In this document: positions 63,204-64,000 of the stretch, in pieces
Layout: the number at the start of each line of letters is the position of its first letter
Position numbering within the stretch: position 1 is the first letter of the stretch
Assembly (NCBI GenBank): GCA_029817715.1
Contig: JARUPY010000292.1
Location: forward strand, 3,923,001-3,987,000
Source of the DNA: Melastoma dodecandrum
Lineage: Eukaryota; Streptophyta; Magnoliopsida; Myrtales; Melastomataceae
DNA length: 64,000 nt
Direction of reading: 5' to 3'
Program-made: the position numbers and the translations under genes
The notes under the pieces: model-generated
Seen by the model: only the letters and a program-made list of their open reading frames with translations
Database searches by the model: none
What the model was told of the DNA's origin: nothing

Positions 63204-64000
63204 TCAAGGCTCGCGCATACCCTCGAGTCCGACGGGCAGCATCCGGCCGAACAGATATTTCAACATCGTCCGTTCGCCAACCATCACGTCTGCGGTGACC
63301 GGCATACCGGCCGTCATCTGGAAGTTGGCCGGCAACCCGTGCAACTTGATCGCGGTCAGCTCCACTCGCGCGCGGAACCAGACGCCGTTGGCGGCCTGCC
63401 CGCCCACGCTGGCTCTCTGGGTCTCCTGCGAGCCGGTGAAGCTGTCGGCGCTGACACTTTTCACGACACCCTCGGCCATCCCGTACTGCACGAACGGGAA
63501 GGTGTCGAACTTGACGCTCACGGTTTGCCCAGGGTGAACATAGCCAGCTTCCTCGGCGGCGATGCGCGTCTCGACCTCCAGGGGCGTGTTCCGCGGCACG
63601 AGGGTGATGAACTGTTCACCGGATTGGAGGATCGAGCCCACCGACACTTTCGCCACGTTCAACACGATGGCGTCCTGCTCGGCGGTCAGATTGACCAGCT
63701 GGCGGCGCAGCGTGGCCTTCCTGAGACCCTCCTGCGCCTCGCTGAGGCTCCGGCGCCGAACGGTGATGTCCTGACTGATCTGCGATTTCCACTGCTGCAC
63801 GAAGGCATCCCGTTCAGCGACCATCTGGTTGAGGTCGTTGCGGGCACGCTCGGCGGAAGCGGTGGCATCCTTCAGATATCTCTGCATCTCGATGCGCTGG
63901 TCCTGCGCGACGAGGCGATTCATCTGGCTGCCCACCTGCAGGCGCTCGAGCTCCCGCCGCTTCGCCTCCAGCACGCCGGCGATATCCGCGCGCTCAGCGT
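63204..64000 (-). CDS. HlyD-family periplasmic adaptor (type I secretion), N-terminal part beyond the window
   Basis: The last ~265 residues of a membrane-fusion protein. A long coiled-coil hairpin ('LKDATASAERARNDLNQMVA') is followed by the lipoyl/beta-barrel half 'AKVSVGSILQSGEQFITLVP' and 'EEAGYVHPGQTVSVKFDTFP', then a C-terminal 'VMVGERTMLKYLFGRMLPV', typical of HlyD/PrtE adaptors. The frame is open to base 64000, so the membrane anchor and the ABC transporter gene expected upstream are outside. GTG at 63974 is not a real start. Confidence 0.88.
   Translation of the reverse strand, partial: AERADIAGVLEAKRRELERLQVGSQMNRLVAQDQRIEMQRYLKDATASAERARNDLNQMVAERDAFVQQWKSQISQDITVRRRSLSEAQEGLRKATLRRQLVNLTAEQDAIVLNVAKVSVGSILQSGEQFITLVPRNTPLEVETRIAAEEAGYVHPGQTVSVKFDTFPFVQYGMAEGVVKSVSADSFTGSQETQRASVGGQAANGVWFRARVELTAIKLHGLPANFQMTAGMPVTADVMVGERTMLKYLFGRMLPVGLEGMREP

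Overview
This is a chromosomal window from a very GC-rich alphaproteobacterium, most likely Methylobacterium or a close relative in the Hyphomicrobiales. The case rests on gene content and order: a CcrM-type GANTC methyltransferase, an F0 ATP synthase operon (I-a-c-b'-b) apart from F1, a suf operon behind Irr-type boxes, and dispersed intergenic repeats of the kind seen in Methylobacterium. The genus is an inference from family resemblance; no rRNA or tRNA gene is present to fix it.

Left part (1-27 kb), mostly housekeeping: a phospholipase D-type synthase cut by the window edge, an endonuclease/phosphatase-fold protein, an SbcD/SbcC-like nuclease and ATPase pair (YhaO/YhaN type), an M32 carboxypeptidase coupled to an ABC-F ATPase, a proline-rich small protein, a PHA-system protein, RlpA, CcrM, a long MutY with an AT-hook-like tail, a DUF721 protein, a Tat-exported DsbA-like protein, the atpI-B-E-F'-F operon with a good promoter and terminator, a formate/nitrite-type channel, a CinA-like protein, SfsA, an FkbM methyltransferase, an alpha/beta hydrolase and a two-gene ABC-2 exporter.

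Middle part (27-45 kb): small membrane proteins, then the minus-strand suf operon (cysteine desulfurase, sufB, sufC, sufD, sufS, sufT), whose two large gaps hold dispersed repeats and whose upstream region has two Irr-like palindromes. Then come an alpha/beta hydrolase, a single-domain response regulator, a MetY-type sulfhydrylase, an SCP2-type thiolase, a Nudix hydrolase coupled to a 29-residue membrane peptide gene, and a tightly overlapping Mrp antiporter operon (E-F-G-MbhD-B-C-D) that has no full-length MrpA and a CTG start for MrpF.

Right part (44.5-64 kb), accessory: a curli amyloid locus on the minus strand. It has a very large curlin-repeat protein (669 aa, about 35 repeat turns), a CsgH-like protein, a second curlin-repeat protein, CsgF, CsgG, and a lytic transglycosylase 6 bp after csgG. 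Next are two small translationally coupled secreted proteins, AT-rich gene-poor DNA, a NarL/LuxR response regulator and a large MASE1-like hybrid histidine kinase, both of less GC-rich DNA. Two adjacent insertion sequences (IS630-like and IS3-like, each with a frameshift-joined transposase) follow, then a repeat-bearing gene-poor stretch, and finally a 78-aa protein, a 606-aa Sel1-repeat protein and the end of an HlyD-type secretion adaptor that runs off the window. The curli locus and its neighbours look like a surface-adhesion module with its own regulators, placed beside mobile elements.
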